From the NCBI RefSeq assembly GCF_019492185.1, contig NZ_JAICCF010000003.1, forward strand, positions 682,001-746,000: a DNA stretch of 64,000 nt. The letters run 5' to 3'. Made by a program: the position numbers and the translations under genes. The DNA is from Chitinophaga rhizophila. GTDB lineage: Bacteria > Bacteroidota > Bacteroidia > Chitinophagales > Chitinophagaceae. Below are positions 45,872-55,110 of this stretch, in pieces. Position 1 is the stretch's first letter, and each line of letters starts with the position of its first letter. A model generated the notes under the pieces. That model was not told the origin of the DNA, did no database searches, and saw nothing but the letters and a program-made list of their open reading frames with translations.

Positions 45872-48082
45872 TTAGTTGCCGTATTCCACCAGGAACTTGA
45901 TGCGCATCAGCTTCAGCTGCTCCAGGGTGTAGTCGCTTTCAATCAGTTCTTCTCTTGCCAGTGCCAGGCTGGATGTTTCACATCCTTTGAAATATTCCAT
46001 GATCTCGTCCTGGGCATAATCGTCCAGTTCTTCATCCAGGCAGTAATCCAGATTCAGCTTTGTACCGCTTGCCACGATTGTTTCCATTGCGTCCAGCAGC
46101 TGTGGAATGGTTAATTCCTTATTACGGGCGATAGTTTCCAGCGGCATTTTCTTATCAATATTCTGGATAATGAAAACCTTCAGACCGCTTTTGTTAACAA
46201 CGCTCTTCATTACAAAATCGTCCGGTTTCACGATGTCATTCTGCTCTACATATTTAGAGATGACATCTACGAATTGTTTACCGTACCGGATTGCTTTACC
46301 CTTGCTTACGCCCTGGATCTTTTCCAGTTCCTCGATGGTAGTAGGATATTGCGTAGCCATGTCTTCCAGGGATGTTTCCAGGAAGATCACAAATGGCGGC
46401 AGATTCTTTTCTTTGGCGACCTTTTTACGGAGGTCTTTCAGCATTTCAAACAGGACAGTGTCAGCAGAAGCCTGTGCTTCGGCGGCCACTTCCTCATCTT
46501 CTCCGCCATCTTCTTCAAACTGGTGATTGAGAGACACCATGATGGAATAAGGTTCCTTCAGGAAACTATGGCCCTTCTCTGTCAATTTCAGCAGGCCATA
46601 CTCTTCAATGTCTTTCTCTATCAGGTCTTCCAGCATCATCTGACGGATGAGGGAGTTCCAGAAGTGAGCGTCAAATTCTTTTCCCTGGCCAAACACTTCC
46701 AGCTGGTTGTGCTGGTAGGTGGTGATCTGTGGATTTACCTTGCCGGTAATGATATTTACAACGTATTCAGTACCAAATCGTTCTTCCAGTGACTGGATAG
46801 CTTTCAGTACAACGACTACGCGGTTTTTAACTTCAATTTTCTCTTTCGGATTACGGCAGTTATCGCAGGCGTTGTTACACTGTGATTCTTCATATTTCTC
46901 TCCGAAATAGTGAAGGATTACTTTCCTGCGGCAGGCAGAACTTTCAGCATACGCCACCGTTTCATTAATGAGCTGTGCCCCCATTTCTCTTTCACTCAGT
47001 GGCTTGTCCCGCATGAGGTGCTCCAGTTTCTGTACGTCTTTGTAGGAGTAGAAGCATACACAAATACCTTCCAGTCCGTCACGTCCAGCCCTTCCTGTTT
47101 CCTGGTAATAGTTTTCCAGGCTCTTCGGAATGTTATAATGTATAACAAAGCGTACATCCGGCTTATCGATACCCATACCAAAAGCGATCGTGGCAACAAT
47201 CACATCTACATCTTCATGCAGGAACATATCCTGGCGCTGTGCACGGGTACCAGCATCCAGTCCGGCATGGTAGGCAACCGCCTTGATGTTGTTTGCTACC
47301 AGCATATCTGCCAGTTCTTCCGTTGTTTTACGGTTCAGGGTATAGATAATACCGCTTTTACCTTTATGCAGATGGATGAACTTGACAATTTCACGGATAG
47401 TCTGTTCCTTTTTCCGTTTAGGGCGGATTTCATAATACAGATTGGATCTGTTAAATGAAGAAAGGTATATTTCCGGATCCCGGAGGCCGAGGTTTTTAAC
47501 GATATCGCTCTGTACTTTAGGAGTAGCGGTCGCTGTCAGGGCGATGATAGGCAACTGATCATTGATCTGTTCTATCATTTCCTTAAGACGGCGGTATTCG
47601 GGACGAAAATCATGTCCCCATTCGGAAATACAGTGAGCTTCGTCTACAGCTATAAAGGAGATCTCAAGTTCGCGGAAGAAATCAAGGTTTTCCTGTTTTG
47701 TCAGGGTCTCAGGTGCTACGTATAACATCTTCGTTTTACCTGACAGTAGGTCAGTCCTTACTTTTTTTATCTGTGCTTTAGACAGGGTAGAATTTAAGAA
47801 GTGTGCGACATTGTCTTTACTGCTATATGAACGTACCAGATCTACCTGGTTTTTCATCAAAGCGATCAGTGGCGAGACGATCAGCGCACAACCCGGACTC
47901 ATCAGAGCCGGCAATTGATAACATAATGATTTGCCTCCGCCGGTTGGCATAATTACAAAAGTATCCTTACCGGCAAGAATGCTTTTGATGATGATCTCCT
48001 GGTTCCCTTTAAAGGAATCAAACCCAAAGTGTTCCCGTAATGCATCTATCAAACTTTCCTTTACAACAGCCATTGCATTCAA
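45872..48082 (-). CDS. recQ: ATP-dependent DNA helicase RecQ
   Basis: A 736-residue 3'-5' DNA helicase of recombination and fork repair. Blocks in order: Walker A MPTGGGKSLCYQLPA, DEAH box VDEAHCISEWGHDFRPEYRRL, motif VI YQETGRAGRDGLEG, the RecQ zinc-binding Cys set (CRRKVILHYFGE...CNNACDNC), a winged-helix region, and an HRDC domain (about 540-615). About 100 further residues at the C-terminus fit the longer Bacteroidota RecQ form. Start: M1 (48082) or M4 (48073). Divergent from kdsD. Confidence 0.96.
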   Translation of the reverse strand: MNAMAVVKESLIDALREHFGFDSFKGNQEIIIKSILAGKDTFVIMPTGGGKSLCYQLPALMSPGCALIVSPLIALMKNQVDLVRSYSSKDNVAHFLNSTLSKAQIKKVRTDLLSGKTKMLYVAPETLTKQENLDFFRELEISFIAVDEAHCISEWGHDFRPEYRRLKEMIEQINDQLPIIALTATATPKVQSDIVKNLGLRDPEIYLSSFNRSNLYYEIRPKRKKEQTIREIVKFIHLHKGKSGIIYTLNRKTTEELADMLVANNIKAVAYHAGLDAGTRAQRQDMFLHEDVDVIVATIAFGMGIDKPDVRFVIHYNIPKSLENYYQETGRAGRDGLEGICVCFYSYKDVQKLEHLMRDKPLSEREMGAQLINETVAYAESSACRRKVILHYFGEKYEESQCNNACDNCRNPKEKIEVKNRVVVVLKAIQSLEERFGTEYVVNIITGKVNPQITTYQHNQLEVFGQGKEFDAHFWNSLIRQMMLEDLIEKDIEEYGLLKLTEKGHSFLKEPYSIMVSLNHQFEEDGGEDEEVAAEAQASADTVLFEMLKDLRKKVAKEKNLPPFVIFLETSLEDMATQYPTTIEELEKIQGVSKGKAIRYGKQFVDVISKYVEQNDIVKPDDFVMKSVVNKSGLKVFIIQNIDKKMPLETIARNKELTIPQLLDAMETIVASGTKLNLDYCLDEELDDYAQDEIMEYFKGCETSSLALAREELIESDYTLEQLKLMRIKFLVEYGN

Positions 48083-48359
48083 AATTTAAAACAAATAAAC
48101 TCTAAAGAAAGTAACAAATTATGGATATTGTTTATGTGTTTTTTAGGGGACACGAAGTTAACGAAAAATGAGGTGACCGGCAATTAATTTATGTGTTATA
48201 GGAAGTTACAACTCATCCGAATCCCCCATCAGCCTGCTTTTCAGTCCGCCGCCATGCACGCTTGCCCTTTCGGGCAATATTTTACTCAAATAAGGGAAGG
48301 AAGGCAATCCTTATGATAAAATAAGCAAATATCATCCGGTTAATCTGCTGAATCCTAAT

Positions 48360-48367
48360 TAACTTTG
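48360..48367 (+). promoter_or_regulatory. kdsD: -7 promoter element of kdsD
   Basis: TAACTTTG matches TAnnTTTG. It overlaps a TTG codon at 48365 that would otherwise be the longest start, so translation must begin at the ATG at 48377; the transcript would be nearly leaderless. Confidence 0.65.
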
Positions 48368-48376
48368 TGGCTGCCC

Positions 48377-49351
48377 ATGAAAAATAGAACGGTTATTAAT
48401 ATTGCTGAAGTGGCAAAAAAGACGCTCTCCCTTGAGGCAGCAGCCGTCTCTGACCTGAAGCAATACATCAATGGTGATTTTGAACAGGCGGTAGAACTGA
48501 TCGCTCATTGTACTGGCCGCCTGGTGGTGACTGGTATCGGTAAAAGCGCCATAATTGGTCAGAAAATTGTTGCTACATTAAATTCCACGGGTACTCCCGC
48601 AATTTTTATGCATGCTGCTGATGCCATCCACGGAGACCTTGGGATGATACAGCAGGATGACGCTATATTATGTATTTCTAAGAGTGGCAATTCCCCTGAA
48701 ATAAAAGTGCTGGTTCCGCTGGTGAAGAATTTCGGAAACAAACTAATCGCCATGGTGGGAAATATGGAATCTTTCCTTGCCAGAGAAGCACACTTTGTAT
48801 TGAATACGACGGTAGCACAGGAAGCATGTCCTAACAATTTGGCACCTACTACCAGTACGACTGCCCAATTGGCAATGGGAGATGCACTTGCGGTCTGTTT
48901 GATAGAATGGCATGGTTTTACTGCAGCTGATTTTGCAAAGTTTCATCCCGGAGGCACACTAGGTAAGAAATTGTACCTCAAGGTAGGAGACCTCAGCCGG
49001 CTGCATCAGGCACCGAAAGTTGCGAAGGGCAGCTCGCTGAAAGAAGTGATCGTTGCCATATCATCCGGTATGCTTGGTGTAACTGCTGTACTGGAAGCTG
49101 ACGGGCAACTAGGAGGCATTATTACCGATGGTGACCTGCGTCGTATGCTGGAGAAAGGCATCCCGGGCGAGCACATTATAGCAGAACATATCATGTCCAC
49201 TCATCCCAAAACAATACAGGAAGATGAACTGGCTATCAACGCGCTCGAAATGATGAGGCAATATGATATCACACAATTATTGGTTTTGAGAGATAAACAA
49301 TATATAGGCATTATTCATTTACATGACTTAATCAGGGAAGGAATTATATAA
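48377..49351 (+). CDS. kdsD: Arabinose-5-phosphate isomerase (KdsD/KpsF/GutQ family)
   Basis: About 324 residues: an N-terminal SIS sugar-isomerase domain followed by two CBS domains. Key blocks are VVTGIGKSAIIGQKIVATL, HAADAIHGDLGMI, CISKSGNSPEIK (SIS phosphate-binding Ser residues), NLAPTTSTTAQLAMGDALA and HPGGTLGKKL. The enzyme makes arabinose 5-phosphate from ribulose 5-phosphate for Kdo synthesis in lipopolysaccharide. It overlaps functionally with the manC gene that starts two bases later, so the pair forms a surface-sugar operon. Start chosen downstream of the promoter element. Confidence 0.93.
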   Translation: MKNRTVINIAEVAKKTLSLEAAAVSDLKQYINGDFEQAVELIAHCTGRLVVTGIGKSAIIGQKIVATLNSTGTPAIFMHAADAIHGDLGMIQQDDAILCISKSGNSPEIKVLVPLVKNFGNKLIAMVGNMESFLAREAHFVLNTTVAQEACPNNLAPTTSTTAQLAMGDALAVCLIEWHGFTAADFAKFHPGGTLGKKLYLKVGDLSRLHQAPKVAKGSSLKEVIVAISSGMLGVTAVLEADGQLGGIITDGDLRRMLEKGIPGEHIIAEHIMSTHPKTIQEDELAINALEMMRQYDITQLLVLRDKQYIGIIHLHDLIREGII

Positions 49352-49352
49352 G

Positions 49353-50444
49353 ATGACAGCTGTGAACAGGCATTTTTACGTGGCCATTATGGCCGGGGGA
49401 ATAGGTAGCCGTTTCTGGCCCTATAGCCGGACTGATTACCCCAAGCAATTCCTGGATATCCTGAATACCGGGAAAACGTTACTACAATGGACCTTTGAAC
49501 GGTTCGCACAGTTTATTCCACAGGAAAACATATTTGTTGTAACACACCATCACTATGGATCGAAAGTAAAGGAACAGCTTCCGGAACTGCCTACTGAGAA
49601 TATCGTCAGTGAACCGTCCCGTAAGAATACGGCTCCCTGCGTCGCTTACATTTCCCATAAGATCTATAAACAGGACCCGAAGGCTAACATTATCTGTGCC
49701 CCTGCCGATCACCTGATTATGGATTCAATCGCTTTCGCCAGCACCTGCCTGAACGCACTCATGTTTGTGCAGAAACATAGCGCCCTTGTCACGCTGGGTA
49801 TCAAACCTACCCGCCCTGACACTGGCTATGGCTATATTCAGTTTGAAACACAACAGGTGTCAGATAACGTTTACCCGGTAAAAACATTTACCGAAAAGCC
49901 TAATCTGGAACTGGCCAAAACCTTCCTGCAAAGCGGAGACTTTCTCTGGAATGCCGGCATATTTGTATGGAATGTAAAGACCATCCTGGCCGCATTCAAT
50001 AAATACCTGCCGGAAATTGACGAACTGTTCATCCAGAGCAGAGAATTGCTCAATACGCCGGAAGAAAAGAAGGCAGTTGAGACAATCTACCCTCAATGCA
50101 CCAATATCTCCATCGACTATGCTGTTATGGAGAAAGCAGATAACGTATATGTGATTCCTTCCAACTTTGGCTGGAGCGATCTGGGTACCTGGGCTTCTGC
50201 CTACGAAAACCTGGAAAGAGATGAATCCGGCAATGCCGTTCAGGGCAAAAACATCATGCTGGTAGACGCTAAAAACTGTATGGTCAAAGCACCACAGGAA
50301 AAGCTGCTGGTCATTCAGGGCCTGGACGAGTTTATAGTAGTGGATACCTCGGATGTACTCCTCATCTGCAAAAAAGAAAATGAACAGCAAATCAAGGAAT
50401 ACGTAGCAGAAGTAAAAAGAAACAAGGGCGAAAAGTTCCTTTGA
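49353..50444 (+). CDS. manC: Mannose-1-phosphate guanylyltransferase
   Basis: A 363-residue nucleotidyltransferase making GDP-mannose from mannose 1-phosphate and GTP. AIMAGGIGSRFWPYSRTDYPKQFLDI is the pyrophosphorylase signature, with the KQF Lys; SEPSRKNTAPCVAY, APADHLI, FTEKPNL and NFGWSDLGTWAS follow. There is no C-terminal phosphomannose isomerase (cupin) domain, so it is the short monofunctional form. Translationally adjacent to kdsD. GDP-mannose feeds lipopolysaccharide, capsule or glycoprotein synthesis. Confidence 0.95.
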   Translation: MTAVNRHFYVAIMAGGIGSRFWPYSRTDYPKQFLDILNTGKTLLQWTFERFAQFIPQENIFVVTHHHYGSKVKEQLPELPTENIVSEPSRKNTAPCVAYISHKIYKQDPKANIICAPADHLIMDSIAFASTCLNALMFVQKHSALVTLGIKPTRPDTGYGYIQFETQQVSDNVYPVKTFTEKPNLELAKTFLQSGDFLWNAGIFVWNVKTILAAFNKYLPEIDELFIQSRELLNTPEEKKAVETIYPQCTNISIDYAVMEKADNVYVIPSNFGWSDLGTWASAYENLERDESGNAVQGKNIMLVDAKNCMVKAPQEKLLVIQGLDEFIVVDTSDVLLICKKENEQQIKEYVAEVKRNKGEKFL

Positions 50445-50463
50445 TAATAAAAGCACCAGCCAG

Positions 50464-50519
50464 ATGATCAATTACGGATTACATGTTTTAATTTCAGACA
50501 TCTAACCGTAATTGATCAT
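50464..50519. promoter_or_regulatory. 14-bp inverted repeat upstream of the aminotransferase gene
   Basis: Perfect arms ATGATCAATTACGG (50464-50477) and CCGTAATTGATCAT (50506-50519) flank a 28-bp spacer. The right arm ends nine bases before the ATG (50529) and overlaps an ATCATTTG that is near the -7 consensus. It suits a dimeric repressor site or a leader hairpin. Confidence 0.5.
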
Positions 50520-50528
50520 TTGCATTTT

Positions 50529-51662
50529 ATGTCTAAACTACCCAATGTAGGCACCACCATTTTCTCGGTAATGTCCGCACTAGCGGCACAACATAAAGCC
50601 ATTAATCTCTCTCAGGGATTCCCGGATTTTGATTGCGATGAACAGTTGAAGCGCATGGTGACCGAAGCCATGGAAGAAGGATACAATCAATATGCCCCCA
50701 TGCCCGGTATCATGCCGCTGAGAGAAGTGATAGCCTCCAAAATATACAGCCTCTACCAGCAGCAGGTAAACCCTGATACAGAAATCACAATTACACCCGG
50801 AGGTACTTACGCGATCTTTACAGCCATCGCTACCTGCATCAATCCCGGAGATGAAGTAATTATCTTTGAACCGGCATATGACAGTTACATACCCAACGTA
50901 TTGGTAAATGGTGGGGTACCTGTACTTATCCCACTATCCTTCCCTGATTATACCATAGACTGGTCGCTTGTACGCAGTAAGATTACTGACCGTACAAAAA
51001 TGATCATGATTAATACTCCGCATAATCCGACTGCCAGTATTCTGACAGCCGCCGATATTGAAGCGTTACAGGACATTGTAACAGCGCACAACCTGTTGGT
51101 GTTATCTGACGAAGTATATGAACACCTCATTTTTGATGGGGCCCAGCACCTCAGCATCCTCAGATATCCTGAATTGCTGCAGCGTAGTTTTGTGACTTTC
51201 TCTTTCGGAAAGGTCTTTCACAACACCGGCTGGAAAATGGGCTATTGCGTAGCGCCTGCCCACCTCATGGCTGAATACCGGAAAGTACATCAGTATCTCT
51301 GCTTCTCTGTAAGCACACCTATGCAGTATGGCCTTTCCCGGTATTTACAAACGCCTGAACATTACCTGTCCCTGCCGGCATTCTATCAGCAGAAAAGAGA
51401 TTATTTCCTGGAACTGATGCGCGATACCCGTTTCACTCCGCTGTCATCAAAAGGAAGTTACTTCCAGCTGATGCAGTATGACCGTATCTCGGATGAAGGC
51501 GACAAAGACTTTGCGACACGTATTACGAAGGAATTTGGCGTGGCCTGTATTCCGGTATCTGCATTTTATGAAAGCGCGAAAGACGATCACGTGGTAAGGT
51601 TCTGCTTCGCGAAGAAGAGAGAAACACTGGAACAGGCGGCAGAAAGACTGCGGAAGATGTAG
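50529..51662 (+). CDS. ybdL: PLP-dependent methionine/kynurenine-type aminotransferase (YbdL-like)
   Basis: A 377-residue fold-type I aminotransferase. GTTIFSVMSALAAQHKAINLSQGFPDFDCDEQL and ITPGGTYAIFTAI match YbdL/KAT enzymes; NTPHNPTAS holds the Asn, LSDEVYEHLIFDG the Asp and Tyr, and SFGKVFHNTGWKMGY the Schiff-base Lys that holds pyridoxal phosphate. The C-terminal VVRFCFAKKRETLEQAAERL carries the carboxylate-binding Arg. It probably uses methionine and aromatic amino acids, e.g. the last step of methionine salvage. The frame opens with a TTG at 50520, but ATG 50529 is the sensible start. Confidence 0.92.
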   Translation: MSKLPNVGTTIFSVMSALAAQHKAINLSQGFPDFDCDEQLKRMVTEAMEEGYNQYAPMPGIMPLREVIASKIYSLYQQQVNPDTEITITPGGTYAIFTAIATCINPGDEVIIFEPAYDSYIPNVLVNGGVPVLIPLSFPDYTIDWSLVRSKITDRTKMIMINTPHNPTASILTAADIEALQDIVTAHNLLVLSDEVYEHLIFDGAQHLSILRYPELLQRSFVTFSFGKVFHNTGWKMGYCVAPAHLMAEYRKVHQYLCFSVSTPMQYGLSRYLQTPEHYLSLPAFYQQKRDYFLELMRDTRFTPLSSKGSYFQLMQYDRISDEGDKDFATRITKEFGVACIPVSAFYESAKDDHVVRFCFAKKRETLEQAAERLRKM

Positions 51663-51706
51663 GGTAAACTCGTTAACCGGATAGAAGTTTTCAGCTTATA
51701 ACAAAG

Positions 51707-51737
51707 AAGCCGCTCCTGAACAGGAGCGGCTTTTCCT
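51707..51737. terminator. Bidirectional terminator between aminotransferase and carbonic anhydrase genes
   Basis: A perfect 12-bp GC-rich stem (51707-51718 / 51721-51732) with a 2-nt spacer, followed by TTTTCCTTT on the plus strand and TTCTTTGTT on the minus strand. Confidence 0.88.
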
Positions 51738-51780
51738 TTGTATATGACTACAAGCATGGCTTGTCGGACATTGATACTCT

Positions 51781-52470
51781 TTAGACGGTAACCGCCTCAA
51801 GAGTTTTGCTGAACTTCTCACTACCGATTACCAAGGTGTCTTCATTGAAGGTTACCACCCCGGTTTGTACATCGTACATTGCACCGATAATACCAACTTC
51901 TCCATTCAGGATCATCTCCCGCAGAATATTGCTCTGCTCAAGAATGGCCTGAACCGAACGTTCAGTGTGAAGATGTGTTACTGCATCAACAAATGCAGGA
52001 TTAGATGAATCTCTATTTTCAGTGATTGTTTTTTCAGCAAATACCGCTGGCGTTATTTTATTGAGCAAGCCGGTCAGGTTACCCATCTGTACCATATCAC
52101 AGGCACCTTTTATAGCTCCGCATTTAGTATGGCCAAGTACAACAATGAACTTAGAGCCTGCTACTTTACAGGCATATTCCAGACTACCCAGTACATTATC
52201 AGAAATGACAGCTCCTGCCAGGCGGATACTGAATATATCGCCAAGCCCCTGATCAAAGATCAGCTCTGCAGAAGTACGGGAATCCATACAGCTGACAATC
52301 GCAGCCATCGGCCACTGACCATCGCGTGTATCATTCACCTGTTCCAGCAGGTTACGGTGAAGTCTCAGGTTATCAACAAAACGGGCATTACCATTTTTCA
52401 GTAATTCATATGTCTGTTCAGGGGTAAGACTTGACTGTGAAGCTTTATCTAATGTTTTCATTTTCTTCAA
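51781..52470 (-). CDS. can: Beta-class carbonic anhydrase
   Basis: A 229-residue zinc enzyme interconverting CO2 and bicarbonate. The zinc ligands are Cys in IVSCMDSRT, with the adjacent Asp-Arg dyad, and His and Cys in VLGHTKCGAIKGA. The N-terminal LTPEQTYELLKNGNARFVDN is typical of the family. No clear signal peptide, so probably cytoplasmic. It lies 41 bases downstream of a SulP transporter, a pairing seen for bicarbonate transport. Start M1 or M4. Confidence 0.95.
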   Translation of the reverse strand: MKKMKTLDKASQSSLTPEQTYELLKNGNARFVDNLRLHRNLLEQVNDTRDGQWPMAAIVSCMDSRTSAELIFDQGLGDIFSIRLAGAVISDNVLGSLEYACKVAGSKFIVVLGHTKCGAIKGACDMVQMGNLTGLLNKITPAVFAEKTITENRDSSNPAFVDAVTHLHTERSVQAILEQSNILREMILNGEVGIIGAMYDVQTGVVTFNEDTLVIGSEKFSKTLEAVTV

Positions 52471-52511
52471 TTTTTTTGCTGTTTTAGAATTAATGCTTGG
52501 AGGTGCAGCGA

Positions 52512-54158
52512 TTAGTTTAGCTGAAGCTCTTTTAATAGTTGTTCGTGGTTGCCTGTAATAGTATGAACGTGGCCACTGGCTATTTTTTCCTGGTGCTCAG
52601 GAGAGAGAATTTCAGTATTGGGCAACTTATACTGCTCTTTAAAGCCAGTGAGGATAACAGTAATGTTTTTTTGCACAGCTTTCACATCTTTAAATTCACG
52701 TATCGTTTCCAACACGTCGAAATCTATATATGTTGTTTTGCTGGCGTCAATTACTACGGTGGAATTTTCCGGCATATGATCCAGCGTCAGCAGGATGCTG
52801 GCTTTATTCAGGAATGATACTTCCTGTGCCAGTTCCAGGATGATGCTGTCTCCTGCTTTGTACTTTTCTTTGCGGAAAAAGTAGGAGCTGCGGATGTTAC
52901 CGCGCAGGATGGCAATAACACTCACCGCCATACCCAATGAAATACCGATCAACAGGTCGGTGAATACAATCGCTACGACTGTTACCAGGAACGGTACCCA
53001 CTGATATTTACCATTTCTGAACATCTCTTTGAATATAGAGATCTTACACAGTTTATAACCGGTTACCAGCAGTACCGCTGCGAGGGTAGCCAGCGGTATT
53101 TTGTTCAGCAGGGTAGGGATCATGGCAGTACAAACCAGCAGTAGCGCACCATGTGAGATAGCTGACAGTTTAGTACGCGCGCCGGAGTTGATATTGGCAG
53201 AGGAACGCACAATAACAGACGTTACCGGCAATCCACCCAGCATACCGCTGATGATGTTACCGATGCCCTGTGCCTGAAGTTCACGGTTAGGTGGTGAATG
53301 GCGCTTCATTGGGTCAAGTTTATCAGTAGCTTCCAGGTTCAGCAATGTTTCAATGGATGCGACTATCGCAATAGTAGCGCCCACTATCCACACATCTTTA
53401 TTGGTAATAGCACTGAAATCGGGTAAGGTAAACTGACCGACAAAGGAATTGAAATCGTTGGCAACGGGTAGGTTAACCAGGTGACTTGATGAAACAGCCA
53501 GTACGCTATCTGTTGCAATGAACAGGGTATTGAGGCCAATGCCTGTCAGCACAGCTACCAGCGGAGCGGGGATCGCGTTCACTTTCGGGATCTTGTTCCA
53601 GTACAGGATGATCGCAATGGAAACAAGGGTGATCAGCGTCGCGCCCAGGTGAATGTGATTTAAGGTAGAGAACAATGCTGTAAAGCTATTATTACCGTCT
53701 ACCTGTACAAAAGCAAAGTCTCCTTCTGCATCTGCATCATAACCAAATGCATGTGGCAACTGTTTCAGTATAATAATAATACCTATTGCCGTCAGCATAC
53801 CTTTGATGACGTTGGACGGGAAGTAGTTAGCAACGATACCGGCCTTCAGCAGACCCAGTGCCAGCTGCATCACCCCGCCGACTACCACAGCCAGTAAGAA
53901 AACTTCAAATACGCCAAATTTGGTAATAGCAGTCAGTACAACAGCAGTCAGGCCGGCCGCGGGACCGCTTACGCTTAGTTGTGATCCGCTCAGCGATCCG
54001 ACGATCAAACCGCCCACAATACCGGCAATCATGCCGGAGAATAAAGGTGCACCTGAAGCCAGGGCAATACCCAGGCAAAGAGGTACCGCTATCAGAAATA
54101 CAACGAGACCCGCGGAGAGGTCGCCTTTCAAATTGGAGAAAATAGATTGCCTGCTCAT
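52512..54158 (-). CDS. SulP-family anion (probably bicarbonate) transporter with STAS domain
   Basis: About 548 residues from the ATG at 54158. A SLC26/SulP membrane domain (10-14 helices; GDLSAGLVVFLIAVPLCLGIALASGAPLFSGM at the start and LSVSGPAAGLTAVV as the substrate-site helix) is followed by a C-terminal STAS domain (about 430-545; STVVIDASKTTYIDFDVLETI). Linkage with the carbonic anhydrase points to bicarbonate rather than sulfate as cargo. The frame extends two codons upstream (54164), with either start possible. Confidence 0.93.
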   Translation of the reverse strand: MSRQSIFSNLKGDLSAGLVVFLIAVPLCLGIALASGAPLFSGMIAGIVGGLIVGSLSGSQLSVSGPAAGLTAVVLTAITKFGVFEVFLLAVVVGGVMQLALGLLKAGIVANYFPSNVIKGMLTAIGIIIILKQLPHAFGYDADAEGDFAFVQVDGNNSFTALFSTLNHIHLGATLITLVSIAIILYWNKIPKVNAIPAPLVAVLTGIGLNTLFIATDSVLAVSSSHLVNLPVANDFNSFVGQFTLPDFSAITNKDVWIVGATIAIVASIETLLNLEATDKLDPMKRHSPPNRELQAQGIGNIISGMLGGLPVTSVIVRSSANINSGARTKLSAISHGALLLVCTAMIPTLLNKIPLATLAAVLLVTGYKLCKISIFKEMFRNGKYQWVPFLVTVVAIVFTDLLIGISLGMAVSVIAILRGNIRSSYFFRKEKYKAGDSIILELAQEVSFLNKASILLTLDHMPENSTVVIDASKTTYIDFDVLETIREFKDVKAVQKNITVILTGFKEQYKLPNTEILSPEHQEKIASGHVHTITGNHEQLLKELQLN

Positions 54159-54372
54159 AGTCAAAAGGATTTAAACAACGCAATTATGGCATAACAGGAG
54201 ATAGGAATGCCTAAACTCACTGGCATAGCTACTCCGGTTGCGTGAATGATAAATGGATATTAGTAAGTGCTGCGCAGATAAATAGCGCAATAATGGAGGA
54301 AGTTTACATCAGTATAATGCCAACATTGCCCTTCATGGCACGTGGATATACTGAGAAAATAGCTAAGACTGA

Positions 54373-54663
54373 TTAGCAATTGGGTGGTGGACAGTGTATT
54401 TCGCGGGCAGGCCCCTGTGGGATCTCTGCAAAGAAGTTATAATGGATACTTTTCACCAGTAATGATGGCTCAAACTGAATACTTGAATTATTATGAAGGA
54501 ACTTCAGCTCCTTTGCCAGCTTAACAAGGTCGCAATGGCAATTATCCTCAACAGGATGTTCTTCCACGATTTGATTATTGAACAATACCTTCCCGACCTC
54601 CTTGATGGGGAGGAGTTGTGTGCACATCAGCGCCAGGAGGAATATGCCGATAATCTTTTTCAT
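54373..54663 (-). CDS. Small exported protein of unknown function
   Basis: A 96-residue protein with a signal-peptide-like N-terminus (KKIIGIFLLALMCTQLLP) followed by IKEVGKVLFNNQIVEEHP, a pattern I recall in short Bacteroidota hypothetical proteins. A Cys pair (NCHCDL) and a C-terminal REIHCPPPNC could bind metal or form disulfides. Its promoter is clear (54673-54680), supporting expression from this ATG. Function unknown; probably membrane-attached or periplasmic. Confidence 0.75.
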   Translation of the reverse strand: MKKIIGIFLLALMCTQLLPIKEVGKVLFNNQIVEEHPVEDNCHCDLVKLAKELKFLHNNSSIQFEPSLLVKSIHYNFFAEIPQGPAREIHCPPPNC

Positions 54664-54672
54664 GGTTCAATA

Positions 54673-54680
54673 CAAAAATA
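54673..54680 (-). promoter_or_regulatory. -7 promoter element of the small exported protein
   Basis: Minus-strand TATTTTTG fits TAnnTTTG and lies nine bases before the ATG, giving a leader of only a few bases. Confidence 0.65.
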
Positions 54681-54786
54681 GGTTAGTCAGCACCTACTTT
54701 GTAAATATACTCTATAAAATAATGTTAAATCCCATTTCTTTATAGGTGGTTTTCAAAATAAACCCCTATGCACACCATATACTCCG

Positions 54787-54830
54787 GACGAACAAGCGAC
54801 GAACAAGCGACGAACAAGCGACGAACAAGA
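54787..54830. repeat. 11-bp tandem repeat, four copies
   Basis: GACGAACAAGC occurs at 54787, 54798, 54809 and 54820 (last copy ends in A). It lies in the 447-base gap between the small exported gene and padR, about 280 bases before padR. The period of 11 is one helical turn and not a multiple of three. Nothing else recognisable is in the gap. Confidence 0.9.
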
Positions 54831-55110
54831 GATTTCTAATAATCGCTCCTTCTCAGTATACTTTCATCCCACTCTTTAAACCGTTCATCACAAAGCAAAA
54901 GTTTTTTTTCGGTGAAAAATATTTGCGTAAGTAATTGACTATTAATGTATATGCCTACTGATATAGGTAATATCCTAAGCAAGTTATTTTGCTTTGTCTG
55001 GTATTGTGTATTGCATAGTAGTATAAATGTCCTATCTTTACATCGTAATTATCAGAAACCACCATTCAAAACATGCATACGTATCGTTTTATTCATAAAG
55101 CTCACTTGCC

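Noticed and set aside
48365..48376. TTG start of kdsD
   Set aside because: The codon lies inside the TAACTTTG promoter element.
49860..50471. 203-codon minus-strand frame
   Set aside because: Antisense shadow of manC, with no family pattern.
54787..54830. CRISPR or coding repeat
   Set aside because: 11-bp units without spacers and not a multiple of three.
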